Positions 36,958 through 47,053 of a stretch of 64,000 bases of DNA are shown here, piece after piece. The notes beneath the pieces are model-generated. The model did not search any database. It had not been told where the DNA came from and worked only from the letters and a program-made list of their open reading frames with translations. Each line of letters opens with the position of its first letter. Position 1 is the first letter of the stretch. The stretch is taken from contig NZ_JABUYL010000015.1 of assembly GCF_014897315.1 (NCBI RefSeq), forward strand, positions 1 through 64,000, written 5' to 3'. The DNA comes from Proteus sp. FME41 (GTDB lineage Bacteria > Pseudomonadota > Gammaproteobacteria > Enterobacterales > Enterobacteriaceae). The position numbers and the translations under genes are program-made.

Positions 36958-39900
36958 ATGAAGCGGCTATCTAAATATCTGTTGATCGTAACAGTTTTTT
37001 GCCTCATCGTTTTTGCCTTGGTATTAAGTGGATTTCGCTACTTTCTGCCTCGTTTAGATAATTACCGCCCTGAAATAGAAACGTACTTAACAAAGCAACT
37101 CAATAGCCCTGTTTCAATGACAAAAATGAATGGGGAATGGCAAAATTTTGGCCCCGATATTCAAGTAGAAGGGCTACGTATCAATAATAGTGATGTGGAT
37201 GTCACCGCAGAAAAAGTGACTTTTTCTTTTGATGTTTGGCGCTCATTATTCACTTTTCGCCTTCATTTTCGTGAGCTCACCTTTGAACAGCTATATGTCA
37301 ATTACCAACGTCCTATTTTTACGGGACAAAGTGGTGATATTAGCTTAACTGAGCCTGATGATATTTCTTCTCTTTTCCTCGAACAGTTTGATCGCTTTAA
37401 ACTGGTTGAAAGCCGTTTCGTCTTTTTAACACCATCAGGGGATACCAGTACATTACATGTGCCAGAATTAATGTGGTTAAATCAAGGAAATCGACACAGA
37501 GCCCAAGGCGAAGTCACCCTTGATACGCCCATTAACCATTATGGTGGATTAAAAGTACGCCTTGATCTCTATACCACGGATGCCGGACTAATTGATAACG
37601 GTAACGTCTTTCTTACGGCTGATGACGTTGATATTTCACCTTGGCTTAGCCAGTGGGTAAAAAAGAATAGTGGATTAGGTGAAGCCAAAGCCAGTTTATC
37701 GAATTGGATTGAAATTACTCAAGGGCGTATCACTGGTAGTCAGTTACAAATTCATCAGGGTGAAATGGATTGGAGTACTGAGGGTACATCTCATGCGCTA
37801 AAAGTTGAAGATTTAATTTTACGAATGAGAAGGCAAGAAAATGGCTGGCTTGCTGATATTCCTTATACCCGAAAAATTACGATGGATGGTGAAGAATGGC
37901 CAGATGGCTATTTAGCCGTTCTTTATCAACCGAAAGAAAAACAACATGATGAAGCATGGCGTATTCGCGCTAAAAATATCGAGCTCGACAGACTGTATTC
38001 GGTATTACCATTGTTTTCTTTTTTAACCCCTGATTTTGTTCGTCAGTGGCAGTATCGCCAATTTTCTGGTGTGGTTAATGATTTTGCCTTAGATCTCACT
38101 CCTGAGCATTTTGAGCAAAGCGCAATTAACCTCTCTTGGGAAAATGTGGGTTGGAAGCGTTGGCAAGAGATCCCTTCAGTACAACATTTCAGTGGGCAAC
38201 TAAAAGGGAGTCTGCCGCAGGGTGAACTGAGTTTTACCTTAGCAAATAGTGAAATAGACACAGGCGAATTATTTAAAGCACCACTGAATATTGAAAAAGG
38301 GAAAGGCGCAATTTATTGGACTTATTCTGGAGATAATTTATCGCTTTGGAGTGAGGGGTTAGATATTCAAGCGACATCAGCATGGGTCGCGGGTGATTTT
38401 CGTTATGAGAAACAAGGTGAAGATCAGCGACTTTCTATACTCTCTGGCGTAAGAGTTACCCATGCAGGAGATGCATGGCGTTATCTACCAGAGGAGTACG
38501 TTGGCAAAGAACTGACACAATATCTCTCGGAGGCGATTATTGCGGGTAATATCGACAATGGAACTTTTGTTTTCGATGGTAACCCTGCCGATTTCCCTTT
38601 TGATAACCATAAAGGAAGATTCCAAGTTTATGCACCTGTTAAACATGCCACCTTTAAATTTGATAGTGAATGGCCCGCATTATTTGATCTCAATATTAAT
38701 CTAGATTTTAAAAATGATGGTTTATGGATGTCTTCTGAGCAGGCGAAAGTGGGTAAAGCAACCGCCACTAATTTAAGCGCTGTGATTGAGAGTTATCGAC
38801 AAGAAAAGATCGTCATTAATGCAGCGGTTCAAGCCACAGGTGACGAGCTGAAAGAGTATTTCTTAGATTCTCAAATGGTGAGTATTGGTCATACACTTGA
38901 AGAGCTTAAAGTCGCAGGGAAAATTAACGGTACATTGAAATTAGATATTCCTTTTGGCGGTAAAGATGTGGTTGCTTCAGGTGAGATAAATTTAAAAAAC
39001 AATGATGTCACATTGAATTTTATGGATACCACTTTAAACGGTGTCACAGGGCAATTCCGTTATCATAACGACAAGCTTGAAAGTGACATATTCACCGCTA
39101 ATTGGTTTGGGCAACCACTCGCCTTTTCATTTAAAAGTCATAATGCTACAGATAATTATCAAGTGGATGTTAGCTTAAAAGGCCAGTGGGATATTCAAAA
39201 AATTCAAGGGTTACCTAGCGATATTCAACGCTTATTTAGGGGTGTTTTTCCTTGGAATGGTAGCGTGAATGTTACGATCCCAGAAAAAGGCGATGTTGAT
39301 TATCAAGTTGATTTAACTGGAAATATTAATGCGTTAATCAGCAAATTGACAGCACCTGAAACACAGGATTTAAAAAATTCACCGCCTATTATAATTTCTG
39401 CAATAGGTAACAGCGAAACCTTAACGGTGAATGCAAATGCTGAAAAACAGTGGGAACTTAATAGCCAATGGGCGTTAGGTAAACAACTCCGTTTATTACA
39501 AGGTAACCTTGTTTCCTCTTCTGTAAAATTACCTGAATTGAATTCACAACAACGTTTAACGCTTGATCTTAAAGGATTAGACGGTGATAAATGGCTACCA
39601 ACATTAATGGCTTTTTCATCATTAACGCCCTCTGAAAATAACGTCAGTTTTCCTGATAATGTGCATATCAGTTTACCTGACTTAAATTTTGCTGGGCAAA
39701 AATGGAATAACCCACAAACGGAAATTATGCGTGTTGATGAAGGCGTAAAACTCGCTTTTTCAGGCAGTGAATTACGGGGAGATGTGTTTATTCCTACAAC
39801 GTCAGCACCTTGGCAAGTCAATATTAACTACCTCTATTTTAATGGTGTCGCGTCTTCTCAGGAAGAAAAACCATTAAAAATGGCAAATATTTCTGATCCC

Positions 39901-40758
39901 AATGCATTAAAATTTTCAGTAAAAAATATTCCGTCTATTGATTTTGAATGTCGAGAATGTTGGGTGAATGGTTTACTTTTAGGGCAAATTCAAGGTTCAT
40001 TAAAACAAAATAATGGCACGTTATTTTTAACGGACGGTAAATTAGAAAATAGCAGTGGTACGCTTCAGGTTAAAGGTGAATGGTCTGAAGATATGGCTGG
40101 AAATAACATCACAACACTAATGGGTAAGCTAAAAGCCGATGAAATTGATGAAATGGCCGCTTACTTTGGGTATATCGTTCCTATTTTACAATCCCCTCTT
40201 TCTGCTGATTTTTCATTACAATGGCATAATACGCCGTGGAACTTTGATCTCGCGACCTTAAATGGTGATATCAGATCGACTTTAGGTAAAGGGCGTATAG
40301 AAAAAGTCGATGTGGGGCAAGCTGGTAAATTATTGCGTCTTGTGAGTTTTGATGCACTTTTACGTAAATTGCAGTTTGATTTTAGAGATACTTTCAGCGA
40401 GCATTTTGAATATGATTCGATTAAAAGTGAAATTACGATTAATCAAGGTATTATGAATGCAGAGAGTGTTCGTGTTGATGGTGTTATTGCTGATATAGCA
40501 ATAAGTGGGAAAATTAATTTACTTGAACGTAAAATGGACCTACAAGTTGTAGTAACCCCTGAAATTTCAGCTACAGTGGGTGTTGCTACCGCATTTGCTA
40601 TAAACCCAATTGCAGGTGCTGCAGTGTTTGCGGCATCAAAGGTTCTGGGGCCACTTTGGAGTAAGATTTCAGTTATCCGTTATCATGTGACCGGAACTAT
40701 GGAACAACCCAAAATTGACGAAGTACTGCGTCAGCTTAAGGAGAATCAGGCGTTATGA
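36958..40758 (+). CDS. yhdP: AsmA-like phospholipid transport protein YhdP
   Basis: Very large inner-membrane-anchored bridge protein (1266 residues) of the AsmA-like family which, with TamB and YdbH, moves phospholipids to the outer membrane. It has one N-terminal membrane segment (about 5-27), repeated beta-strand periplasmic modules and a C-terminal AsmA-like segment including GTLQVKGEW and INLLERKMDLQVVVTPEIS. It lies 45 bases after rng and overlaps the next gene by 4 bases. Confidence 0.95.
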   Translation: MKRLSKYLLIVTVFCLIVFALVLSGFRYFLPRLDNYRPEIETYLTKQLNSPVSMTKMNGEWQNFGPDIQVEGLRINNSDVDVTAEKVTFSFDVWRSLFTFRLHFRELTFEQLYVNYQRPIFTGQSGDISLTEPDDISSLFLEQFDRFKLVESRFVFLTPSGDTSTLHVPELMWLNQGNRHRAQGEVTLDTPINHYGGLKVRLDLYTTDAGLIDNGNVFLTADDVDISPWLSQWVKKNSGLGEAKASLSNWIEITQGRITGSQLQIHQGEMDWSTEGTSHALKVEDLILRMRRQENGWLADIPYTRKITMDGEEWPDGYLAVLYQPKEKQHDEAWRIRAKNIELDRLYSVLPLFSFLTPDFVRQWQYRQFSGVVNDFALDLTPEHFEQSAINLSWENVGWKRWQEIPSVQHFSGQLKGSLPQGELSFTLANSEIDTGELFKAPLNIEKGKGAIYWTYSGDNLSLWSEGLDIQATSAWVAGDFRYEKQGEDQRLSILSGVRVTHAGDAWRYLPEEYVGKELTQYLSEAIIAGNIDNGTFVFDGNPADFPFDNHKGRFQVYAPVKHATFKFDSEWPALFDLNINLDFKNDGLWMSSEQAKVGKATATNLSAVIESYRQEKIVINAAVQATGDELKEYFLDSQMVSIGHTLEELKVAGKINGTLKLDIPFGGKDVVASGEINLKNNDVTLNFMDTTLNGVTGQFRYHNDKLESDIFTANWFGQPLAFSFKSHNATDNYQVDVSLKGQWDIQKIQGLPSDIQRLFRGVFPWNGSVNVTIPEKGDVDYQVDLTGNINALISKLTAPETQDLKNSPPIIISAIGNSETLTVNANAEKQWELNSQWALGKQLRLLQGNLVSSSVKLPELNSQQRLTLDLKGLDGDKWLPTLMAFSSLTPSENNVSFPDNVHISLPDLNFAGQKWNNPQTEIMRVDEGVKLAFSGSELRGDVFIPTTSAPWQVNINYLYFNGVASSQEEKPLKMANISDPNALKFSVKNIPSIDFECRECWVNGLLLGQIQGSLKQNNGTLFLTDGKLENSSGTLQVKGEWSEDMAGNNITTLMGKLKADEIDEMAAYFGYIVPILQSPLSADFSLQWHNTPWNFDLATLNGDIRSTLGKGRIEKVDVGQAGKLLRLVSFDALLRKLQFDFRDTFSEHFEYDSIKSEITINQGIMNAESVRVDGVIADIAISGKINLLERKMDLQVVVTPEISATVGVATAFAINPIAGAAVFAASKVLGPLWSKISVIRYHVTGTMEQPKIDEVLRQLKENQAL

Positions 40759-41615
40759 AAAAAGTTAATGTCGCACTTTTGCAACTTTGTAGCGGAAAAA
40801 ATACAAAAAATAATCTGGCGCAAATAGAGCAACAGATTAAGCAATTACCCGATTCAGTAAAGCTGGTACTCACACCTGAAAATGCGTTACTTTTTTCGAA
40901 CGCTAAAGATTATCATAAACACGCTGAAATTCAGGGTGATGGGCCATTACAAAATGCGATTGCTAAAATGGCTCAGCGCTACAAAGTGTGGATCTTAGTG
41001 GGTTCTATGCCATTGATTAGCCGAGACTCCCCTGAACAAATTACTAGCAGTAGCTTAGTATTTGATGATGAAGGAGTGATCCGTGCTCGTTATGACAAAA
41101 TCCATATGTTTGATGTCAGTATTGATGATGAGCAAGGCGAATATAATGAGTCTTCTATTTATCAGCGTGGTGAACGTCTAACGGTGGTTGATACCCCTGT
41201 GGGTAAGCTAGGTTTAACTATCTGTTACGATTTACGTTTTCCTGGTATTTTCCAAGCATTAAGAGAGAAAGGGGCTGAAATAATCTCTGTGCCTGCCGCT
41301 TTTACGCGTTTAACCGGAAAAGCACACTGGGAGCCTTTATTACGTGCACGTGCAATTGAGAATCAGTGTATTATCTTAGCGCCTGCACAAGTGGGTACGC
41401 ATGATACGCGCCGAACTTGGGGCCATACTATGGCTATTGATGGTTGGGGGAAAGTCTTGAAAAAGAACCCTGATGCCGTTAGTGCGCTAACACTGAATGT
41501 TGGTGTCGAGAGTTTACACGGTATGCGTGAACAGATACGGGTTGTGAAACATAATCGTTTTCGCCCAAAACTGACCCACTTAATCAAAAAAGTTAAGGAT
41601 AAAGAAGAATTATGA
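40755..41615 (+). CDS. Nitrilase-superfamily amidohydrolase
   Basis: Carbon-nitrogen hydrolase, 286 residues, with the Glu-Lys-Cys triad: Glu42 (LTPENALL), Lys115 ([10 protein letters not shown]) and Cys158 ([10 protein letters not shown]). This pattern belongs to the Nit1/NitA branch, members of which hydrolyse deaminated glutathione as metabolite repair; that activity here is inferred. It overlaps yhdP and tldD by 4 bases at each end, so it is translated with both. E. coli K-12 has no gene in this position. Confidence 0.9.
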   Translation: MKKVNVALLQLCSGKNTKNNLAQIEQQIKQLPDSVKLVLTPENALLFSNAKDYHKHAEIQGDGPLQNAIAKMAQRYKVWILVGSMPLISRDSPEQITSSSLVFDDEGVIRARYDKIHMFDVSIDDEQGEYNESSIYQRGERLTVVDTPVGKLGLTICYDLRFPGIFQALREKGAEIISVPAAFTRLTGKAHWEPLLRARAIENQCIILAPAQVGTHDTRRTWGHTMAIDGWGKVLKKNPDAVSALTLNVGVESLHGMREQIRVVKHNRFRPKLTHLIKKVKDKEEL

Positions 41616-43057
41616 GTTTAGCTGTTGTCAGCGAAAGTCTGTTGGAAGCAAACAACCTTAGTTTAGATGATTTAGCATCAACACTAGAGCAGCTTGCACA
41701 GCGTCAAATTGATTATGGTGATCTTTATTTTCAATCAAGTTACCACGAAGCTTGGATACTTGATGATCAGATTATTAAAGATGGCTCCTACAATATAGAC
41801 CAAGGTGTTGGTGTTAGAGCAATTTATGGTGAAAAAACCGGTTTTGCTTATGCCGACCAATTAACGCTTAATGCACTTAATCAAAGTGCGCATGCTGCGC
41901 GAAGTATTGTTCAGGCTAAAGGTAATGGTCATATCCATACGTTAGGCGCTATTCAACATTCTCCGCTATACAGCTTAAACGATCCATTACAAAGTCTTTC
42001 TCGTGAAGAGAAGATCGCGCTATTACATGAAGTGGATAAAGCCGCTCGTGCCGAAGATAAGCGTGTTAAACAAGTAAATGCATCACTCACCGGCGTTTAT
42101 GAACATATTTTGGTCGCTGCAACCGACGGTACTTTAGCCGCCGATGTGCGTCCTTTAGTTCGTCTTTCTGTCAGCGTTCTAGTAGAGGAAGACGGCAAAC
42201 GTGAACGCGGTGCAAGTGGAGGCGGTGGTCGTTTTGGTTATGATTACTTCTTAACAAAAGTAGAGGGCGAAAGCCACGCAATTACGTATGCACGTGAAGC
42301 AGTACGAATGGCATTAGTGAATTTATCCGCCATTGCAGCGCCTGCGGGAACAATGCCAGTGGTCTTAGGTGCTGGATGGCCAGGTGTGTTATTACATGAA
42401 GCGGTTGGACATGGTTTAGAAGGTGATTTTAATCGCCGTGAAACCTCCGTATTCTCTGGACGTATTGGCGAGAGCGTTACTTCTGAGCTTTGTACTATTG
42501 TTGATGATGGTACTATTGAAGGTCGTCGCGGTTCTGTTGCTATCGATGATGAAGGTGTGCCCGGTCAATATAATGTACTCATTGAAAACGGCATCTTAAA
42601 AGGCTATATGCAAGATAAGATGAACGCCCGTTTAATGGGAGTGGCACCAACTGGAAATGGTCGCCGTGAGTCTTATGCTCATCTTCCTATGCCTCGTATG
42701 ACAAACACTTACATGTTAGCAGGCAAATCATCACCTGAAGAGATTATTGCTAGTGTTGAACGTGGTATTTACGCGCCAAACTTTGGTGGTGGTCAGGTTG
42801 ATATCACATCGGGTAAATTTGTTTTCTCAACCTCAGAAGCTTATTTAATCGAGAATGGTAAAATAACGAAACCAATAAAAGGGGCAACGTTGATTGGTTC
42901 AGGTATTGAAGCCATGCAACAAGTCTCTATGGTGGGTAATGATCTGGCTTTAGATAAAGGTGTCGGGGTGTGTGGTAAAGAAGGCCAAAGCCTGCCTGTA
43001 GGCGTGGGGCAACCGACCTTGAAGATTGATAAGATCACCGTAGGTGGCACTGCGTAA
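41612..43057 (+). CDS. tldD: Metalloprotease TldD
   Basis: Zinc protease subunit that works as a TldD/TldE heterodimer, digesting unfolded peptides, maturing microcins and degrading the CcdA antitoxin. The 481 residues equal the E. coli length, with the HEAVGH motif at 262-267. It ends the packed run beginning at mreB and is followed by a strong terminator. Its partner pmbA/tldE lies 1.7 kb downstream. Confidence 0.97.
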   Translation: MSLAVVSESLLEANNLSLDDLASTLEQLAQRQIDYGDLYFQSSYHEAWILDDQIIKDGSYNIDQGVGVRAIYGEKTGFAYADQLTLNALNQSAHAARSIVQAKGNGHIHTLGAIQHSPLYSLNDPLQSLSREEKIALLHEVDKAARAEDKRVKQVNASLTGVYEHILVAATDGTLAADVRPLVRLSVSVLVEEDGKRERGASGGGGRFGYDYFLTKVEGESHAITYAREAVRMALVNLSAIAAPAGTMPVVLGAGWPGVLLHEAVGHGLEGDFNRRETSVFSGRIGESVTSELCTIVDDGTIEGRRGSVAIDDEGVPGQYNVLIENGILKGYMQDKMNARLMGVAPTGNGRRESYAHLPMPRMTNTYMLAGKSSPEEIIASVERGIYAPNFGGGQVDITSGKFVFSTSEAYLIENGKITKPIKGATLIGSGIEAMQQVSMVGNDLALDKGVGVCGKEGQSLPVGVGQPTLKIDKITVGGTA

Positions 43058-43090
43058 TTATTGCTATCGTTGTTTATATATACTGATTAG

Positions 43091-43115
43091 ACTCCATCTT
43101 TTGATGGAGTTTTTT
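43091..43115 (+). terminator. Intrinsic terminator of tldD
   Basis: Perfect stem ACTCCATC (43091-43098) with GATGGAGT (43103-43110), TTTT loop and a following T run. It separates the mreB-tldD run from the barnase gene. Confidence 0.92.
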
Positions 43116-43143
43116 ATCTTAACCACAGTAAAGGTGCTCATTT

Positions 43144-43644
43144 ATGGGTAAACGTTTATTACCCGTTATTATCGTAGTCGTTGTTTTATTTGGCGTGCTT
43201 TATCAAGGTTTACTTCCTGAAAAAAAAGCGCCTGTAGCTTCATCTTCCACGCCTGTTCCGACCCAACCAAGCAACAACGTCAATCAATCTGCACAAATTT
43301 CATTATCTATTGATGAAAAAACACAAGCCAATACAGTGGCTAACTATTTACAACGTCATCAACAGCTACCAGATTTCTATCTCACCAAAAAAGAAGCGAG
43401 AGAAAATGGCTGGAATGCAAAAACAGGTAATTTATGTGAAGTGTTACCAGGAAGGGCTATCGGTGGCGATCGCTTTATGAATCGCGAAAAACAGTTACCT
43501 GAAGAGGCAAAACGCCAATGGTATGAAGCGGATGTAAATTATCGGTGTGGTCATCGAGGTAGCGACAGATTACTTTATTCAAATGATGGGCTGATTTATG
43601 TCACTACGGATCATTACCGCACAATGACGAAGGTTGAACCTTAA
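43144..43644 (+). CDS. Barnase-like secreted ribonuclease (N1/T1 family)
   Basis: A 166-residue microbial RNase with an N-terminal hydrophobic signal or anchor (about 5-22), a Ser/Pro/Thr linker, then a barnase domain from about 60. Barnase catalytic residues are all kept: Glu128 (YEADVNY), Arg138, Arg142 (GSDRLLYS) and His157 (TTDHYRT). Cys98 and Cys135 are absent from barnase and could form a disulfide if the domain is periplasmic. Its stop overlaps the start of a barstar gene. The signal suggests export across the inner membrane; whether it is a weapon or a scavenging RNase is unknown. Confidence 0.92.
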   Translation: MGKRLLPVIIVVVVLFGVLYQGLLPEKKAPVASSSTPVPTQPSNNVNQSAQISLSIDEKTQANTVANYLQRHQQLPDFYLTKKEARENGWNAKTGNLCEVLPGRAIGGDRFMNREKQLPEEAKRQWYEADVNYRCGHRGSDRLLYSNDGLIYVTTDHYRTMTKVEP

Positions 43645-43949
43645 TGAAACAGGTCATCTTTGATTTTAAAACACTGGCAGATAAAAACGCTTTTTATCAC
43701 GATTTTGCACTGAAATTTCAGCTAGATGATCATTTTGGTAATAACTTAGATGCCTTATGGGATGTGCTAATGGGCGAAATCGAATTACCCGTGAATATTA
43801 TTTTTAAGCATCTGCCTCACCATTCTAGTGACTTTCAGCCTTTGGTCGAATTAATGCAAGAAGCACAAAATGAGCTGGGTAAAACTTTACTCTGCTTTAG
43901 TTGTGAGCATAAAAATCAAAAGACATTAAATGTAGAGAGTGACACCTGA
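43644..43949 (+). CDS. Barstar-family RNase inhibitor (YhcO-like)
   Basis: A 101-residue cytoplasmic inhibitor. The segment FGNNLDALWDVLMG matches barstar YGENLDALWDCLTG, and keeps both acidic residues (Asp36, Asp40) that plug the RNase active site. It overlaps the upstream RNase by one base (TAATG), so the two are made together. E. coli YhcO is the corresponding barstar, there without a linked barnase. Confidence 0.93.
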   Translation: MKQVIFDFKTLADKNAFYHDFALKFQLDDHFGNNLDALWDVLMGEIELPVNIIFKHLPHHSSDFQPLVELMQEAQNELGKTLLCFSCEHKNQKTLNVESDT

Positions 43950-43990
43950 AAATCGCAGTGGTGATAGATGATTGACACTGCGTTTTCAGG
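43945..43990. terminator. Hairpin between convergent barstar and darP genes
   Basis: CCTGAAAA-T-CGCAGTG pairs with CACTGCG-TTTTCAGG, leaving one bulged base. It begins inside the last codons of the barstar gene and ends 11 bases from the darP stop. There is no T run, so termination is only probable. Confidence 0.55.
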
Positions 43991-44001
43991 GGGATCAGGT
44001 T

Positions 44002-44562
44002 TTACGCTGACTCTGATAAATCTTTTAAGTATTGAAACAGTAAACGGAATGATTTTGGTGGTTTATTACCTTCTTTCTCTTTTTTAGCATTACGGATAAG
44101 TGTACGTAATTGTTGGCGGTCAGCCATTGGGTAAAGAGCAACCACTTCTTCAATCACTTCATTGCCACCTTCAACAAGGCGAATTCGCAGATCTTCTAAT
44201 TTGTGTAACACTAAGATCTGTTGGTTATGGCGGTTTTTAAGTTTATCAAGCGCTTGGCGGATTGGATCTTCGTCCACATTGCGCAATAATTTTCCAATAT
44301 ATTGAATTTGGCGACGGCGTGCTTCACGCTGTACTTTTTGTGCTAATTGAATAGAGGCTAATAACTTCTCATCTAATGGTATACGCTCTAATTCTTGGGC
44401 ACTTAATTCAACTAATTCAGTTCCCAATTTTTTGAGCACTTCAGCATCACGTTTAATTTCGCTTTTGCTGACCCAGATGATTTCGTCCTCTTCTTCCTCT
44501 TCTGACGATGTATCGTCAAATTCAGGGTTGAGGTAATGCCACTCTTCAGGCTGCTTTGCCAT
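44002..44562 (-). CDS. darP: Ribosome-associated protein DarP (YjgA)
   Basis: Factor of 50S ribosome assembly, 186 residues. It has an acidic N-terminal stretch (SSEEEEEDE), [19 protein letters not shown], and a basic C-terminal helical part with [18 protein letters not shown] precedes the ATG at 44562; more upstream in-frame starts are not conserved. It is divergent from pmbA, as in E. coli. Confidence 0.94.
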   Translation of the reverse strand: MAKQPEEWHYLNPEFDDTSSEEEEEDEIIWVSKSEIKRDAEVLKKLGTELVELSAQELERIPLDEKLLASIQLAQKVQREARRRQIQYIGKLLRNVDEDPIRQALDKLKNRHNQQILVLHKLEDLRIRLVEGGNEVIEEVVALYPMADRQQLRTLIRNAKKEKEGNKPPKSFRLLFQYLKDLSESA

Positions 44563-44748
44563 AATAAAAATTCCTGTTGCAGAGTAAGCCGGGAGTGTGA
44601 TTTGGTGAATGACCAAAAGCCCGACGGGTGATAACATTCATATATCTTCTATTGTAACTGGGAAAATCGCTTGTTGACCACCTGTCAATTGATTTACTTT
44701 GCTAAAAATAAGTAAAAAGTGGTGTTCTCCTTAGGAAAATGGTTCTCA

Positions 44749-46077
44749 ATGAATAATACAGATCAGGTAAAACAGCTTGAAGACGCCGTTTCGCTCGCAT
44801 TAGAGCTGGCGGAAAAAATGTGTGACAGTGCAGAAGTCGCTATTAATAAATCAACAGGCATTAGTGTGAGTACACGTTATGGTGAAGTTGAAAATGTTGA
44901 ATTTAACAGCGATGGCGCGTTAGGGATTACGGTTTATCAGCAGCAACGTAAAGGCAGCGCCTCTTCTACGGACTTAAGCCCCGATGCAATTAAACGCGCG
45001 GTACAAGCGGCTGTGGATATTGCACGTTATACCTCTGTTGACCCTTATGCGGGCCCTGCTGATAAAGCACTATTAGCATTTGATGCGCCTTTCCTTGATC
45101 TTTACCATCCTACTGAAGTCACTGCGGATAAAGCGATTGAATTGGCCTCAAGAGCAGAAAGAGCAGCTTTAGACAGTGATAGCCGCATTATCAATACCGA
45201 GGGAGGCAGTTTTAATAGCCACAGTGGAACCCGTGTATTTGGTAACAGCCTTGGTTTATTAAAGAGCTATTCATCTTCACGCTATTCTATGTCGAGCTGT
45301 GTGATTGCTCGTGATGGTGAAGATATGGAACGCGATTACGCTTATACCATTAGCCGTCGTTTTGATGGACTTGAATCGCCTGAATGGGTAGGGCAAGAGT
45401 GTGCGCGTCGGACGCTATCTCGTCTTGCTCCTCGTAAATTACCAACCATGAAAGCACCCGTTATTTTTTCTGCTGATGTTGCGACAGGTATCTTTGGTCA
45501 TTTAGTGGCTGCAATTAGTGGTAGCATGATTTATCGCGAGTCTTCATGTTTATTAGACAGCTTAGGTAAGCAAATTTTCCCACAATGGCTCAATATTCAA
45601 GAGCGTCCTCATTTGATGGGAGGCTTAGCTTCAACCCCTTTTGATAGTGAAGGTGTCCGTACTGTAGATGCTGACATTATTAAAGACGGTGTATTGCAAG
45701 AGTGGTTATTAACCACGTATTCAGCAAGAAAATTAGGCCTAAAAAGTAATGGTCACGCTGGTGGCATTCATAACTGGTATATTCCTGGGCAAGGCCTGTC
45801 TTTTGATGCGTTATTAAAAGAGATGGGAACTGGACTTGTTGTCACTGAATTAATGGGACAAGGCGTCAGTACAGTAACGGGTGACTATTCCCGAGGTGCT
45901 AGTGGTTTTTGGGTGGAAAACGGCGTAATTCAGTATCCTGTGAGTGAAGTCACTATTGCGGGTAATTTAAAAGAGATGTGGGCTAACATTGCCACGATAG
46001 CGGATGATATTGAAACACGAAGTAATATTCAGTGTGGATCGTTGTTGTTACCTGAAATGAGTATTGCAGGTGAGTAA
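44749..46077 (+). CDS. pmbA: Metalloprotease subunit TldE (PmbA)
   Basis: Partner of TldD, lacking its own metal motif. The 442 residues match E. coli PmbA closely, including [46 protein letters not shown] and GHAGGIHNW. The start MNNTDQ at 44749 is taken as the first in-frame ATG; in-frame GTG codons at 44719 and 44722 are less likely. The gene ends before a hairpin. Confidence 0.96.
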   Translation: MNNTDQVKQLEDAVSLALELAEKMCDSAEVAINKSTGISVSTRYGEVENVEFNSDGALGITVYQQQRKGSASSTDLSPDAIKRAVQAAVDIARYTSVDPYAGPADKALLAFDAPFLDLYHPTEVTADKAIELASRAERAALDSDSRIINTEGGSFNSHSGTRVFGNSLGLLKSYSSSRYSMSSCVIARDGEDMERDYAYTISRRFDGLESPEWVGQECARRTLSRLAPRKLPTMKAPVIFSADVATGIFGHLVAAISGSMIYRESSCLLDSLGKQIFPQWLNIQERPHLMGGLASTPFDSEGVRTVDADIIKDGVLQEWLLTTYSARKLGLKSNGHAGGIHNWYIPGQGLSFDALLKEMGTGLVVTELMGQGVSTVTGDYSRGASGFWVENGVIQYPVSEVTIAGNLKEMWANIATIADDIETRSNIQCGSLLLPEMSIAGE

Positions 46078-46103
46078 ACGTTAAAGACTTATCGCAACCT
46101 TTA

Positions 46104-46128
46104 ATCTCAGCCCGCAAGGGGCTGAGAT
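46104..46128 (+). terminator. Hairpin after pmbA
   Basis: Perfect stem ATCTCAGCCC (46104-46113) with GGGCTGAGAT (46119-46128) and loop GCAAG, 27 bases after the stop. The following sequence ATCGCGTTT has only a short T run. Confidence 0.6.
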
Positions 46129-46194
46129 ATCGCGTTTATCTGTGTGCTTTTCAAACTGATAAGATAAAAATAAGACGCGAACCTTCAGCACTGC

Positions 46195-46605
46195 TTAACG
46201 GTGTAGTTCACCTGCAGCTTCAGGTTGGTATAGAATTTCTAATACTTTAACCTTAGTCTCAAGGCCATTAGGCAGCTTCCAACTGATCTCATCATCAATC
46301 GCTAAACCCAGTAGCGCGGCACCCATTGGCGCCATGACTGAAAGCTCAGTGGTGCTGTCTTTTAATGAAGCGGGATACACTAAAGTACGAGTACGTTCTT
46401 CATTATTTTTTAAGTCCATAAAACGGACTTTGCTGTTCATTGTGACAATGTTCGCAGGGATATCAGCTGGTGTAACAATGTCAGCACGATCTAATTCTTC
46501 ATTCAGCGCTTCAGCAATGGGGCTATCTGCAAAGGCCGGTTGCTCTAGCAATGAATCTAAACGTTCAGCATCAAGTTCGTTGATGGTAATTGTTGGCTTT
46601 TTCAT
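46195..46605 (-). CDS. rnk: Regulator of nucleoside diphosphate kinase, GreA/GreB family
   Basis: A 136-residue protein that binds RNA polymerase in place of Gre factors but has a short, inactive coiled coil. It has the Rnk N-terminus ([20 protein letters not shown]) and the GreA-type C-terminal FKBP-like domain with [14 protein letters not shown]. The start at 46605 is set by this N-terminus. A very stable hairpin lies in its leader. Confidence 0.93.
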   Translation of the reverse strand: MKKPTITINELDAERLDSLLEQPAFADSPIAEALNEELDRADIVTPADIPANIVTMNSKVRFMDLKNNEERTRTLVYPASLKDSTTELSVMAPMGAALLGLAIDDEISWKLPNGLETKVKVLEILYQPEAAGELHR

Positions 46606-46632
46606 ACCACACTCCAATTTATTCCAATGCAA

Positions 46633-46667
46633 AACAACACCCCCACGGGTGAGGTGGGGGTGTTGTT
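46633..46667 (-). promoter_or_regulatory. Strong hairpin in the rnk leader
   Basis: Perfect 14-base stem: AACAACACCCCCAC (46633-46646) with GTGGGGGTGTTGTT (46654-46667) and a 7-base loop. On the minus strand it is followed by TTGC and lies 27 bases before the rnk ATG. A separate terminator for npr lies further upstream, so this hairpin may act as an attenuator or mRNA stabiliser for rnk. Confidence 0.7.
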
Positions 46668-46700
46668 AAACTTATATAATAGATAATAGGCGGTTCTGGA

Positions 46701-46735
46701 TAAAAAAGAAAGAGACAGCGATCACAGTCTCTTTC
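46701..46735 (-). terminator. Intrinsic terminator of the rpoN-npr operon
   Basis: Stem GAAAGAGAC (46708-46716) with GTCTCTTTC (46727-46735); on the minus strand it is followed by TTTTTTA. It lies 45 bases after the npr stop. Confidence 0.85.
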
Positions 46736-46780
46736 GGGTTATTTAGTTAAGAAATGCTAATCTATTGTTTTCTATTATGA

Positions 46781-47053
46781 TTATTCTTCATCAAACCCAG
46801 ATTCAAATAATGCAATAATAGCATCAATAGCGTCATTTTCGTCACTGCCTGTCACTTCTATATCAATTTGACTGCCTTGCTCTGAATCTAACATCAGCAT
46901 GGCAATCACACTATCTGCTTGCGCTTCAACCCCTTCGTTGTTACGTAAAATCACGGTTGATTGAAATGTTTTGACTAAATCAAACAATTTCATTGCAGGC
47001 CTTGCATGCATACCAAGCCGATTTTTAATCGCAACTTGTCGATGTTGGGTCAT
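46781..47053 (-). CDS. npr: Phosphocarrier protein NPr (nitrogen PTS)
   Basis: HPr-like phosphocarrier between PtsP and PtsN. The 90 residues have the phosphorylated His16 in [14 protein letters not shown] and [22 protein letters not shown]. Its ATG overlaps the rapZ stop by 4 bases. It is the last gene of the rpoN operon. Confidence 0.96.
   Translation of the reverse strand: MTQHRQVAIKNRLGMHARPAMKLFDLVKTFQSTVILRNNEGVEAQADSVIAMLMLDSEQGSQIDIEVTGSDENDAIDAIIALFESGFDEE

Noticed and set aside
39303-39821. 172-codon minus-strand frame inside yhdP
   Set aside because: It lies wholly antisense to a well-conserved gene, and the protein has no family features.
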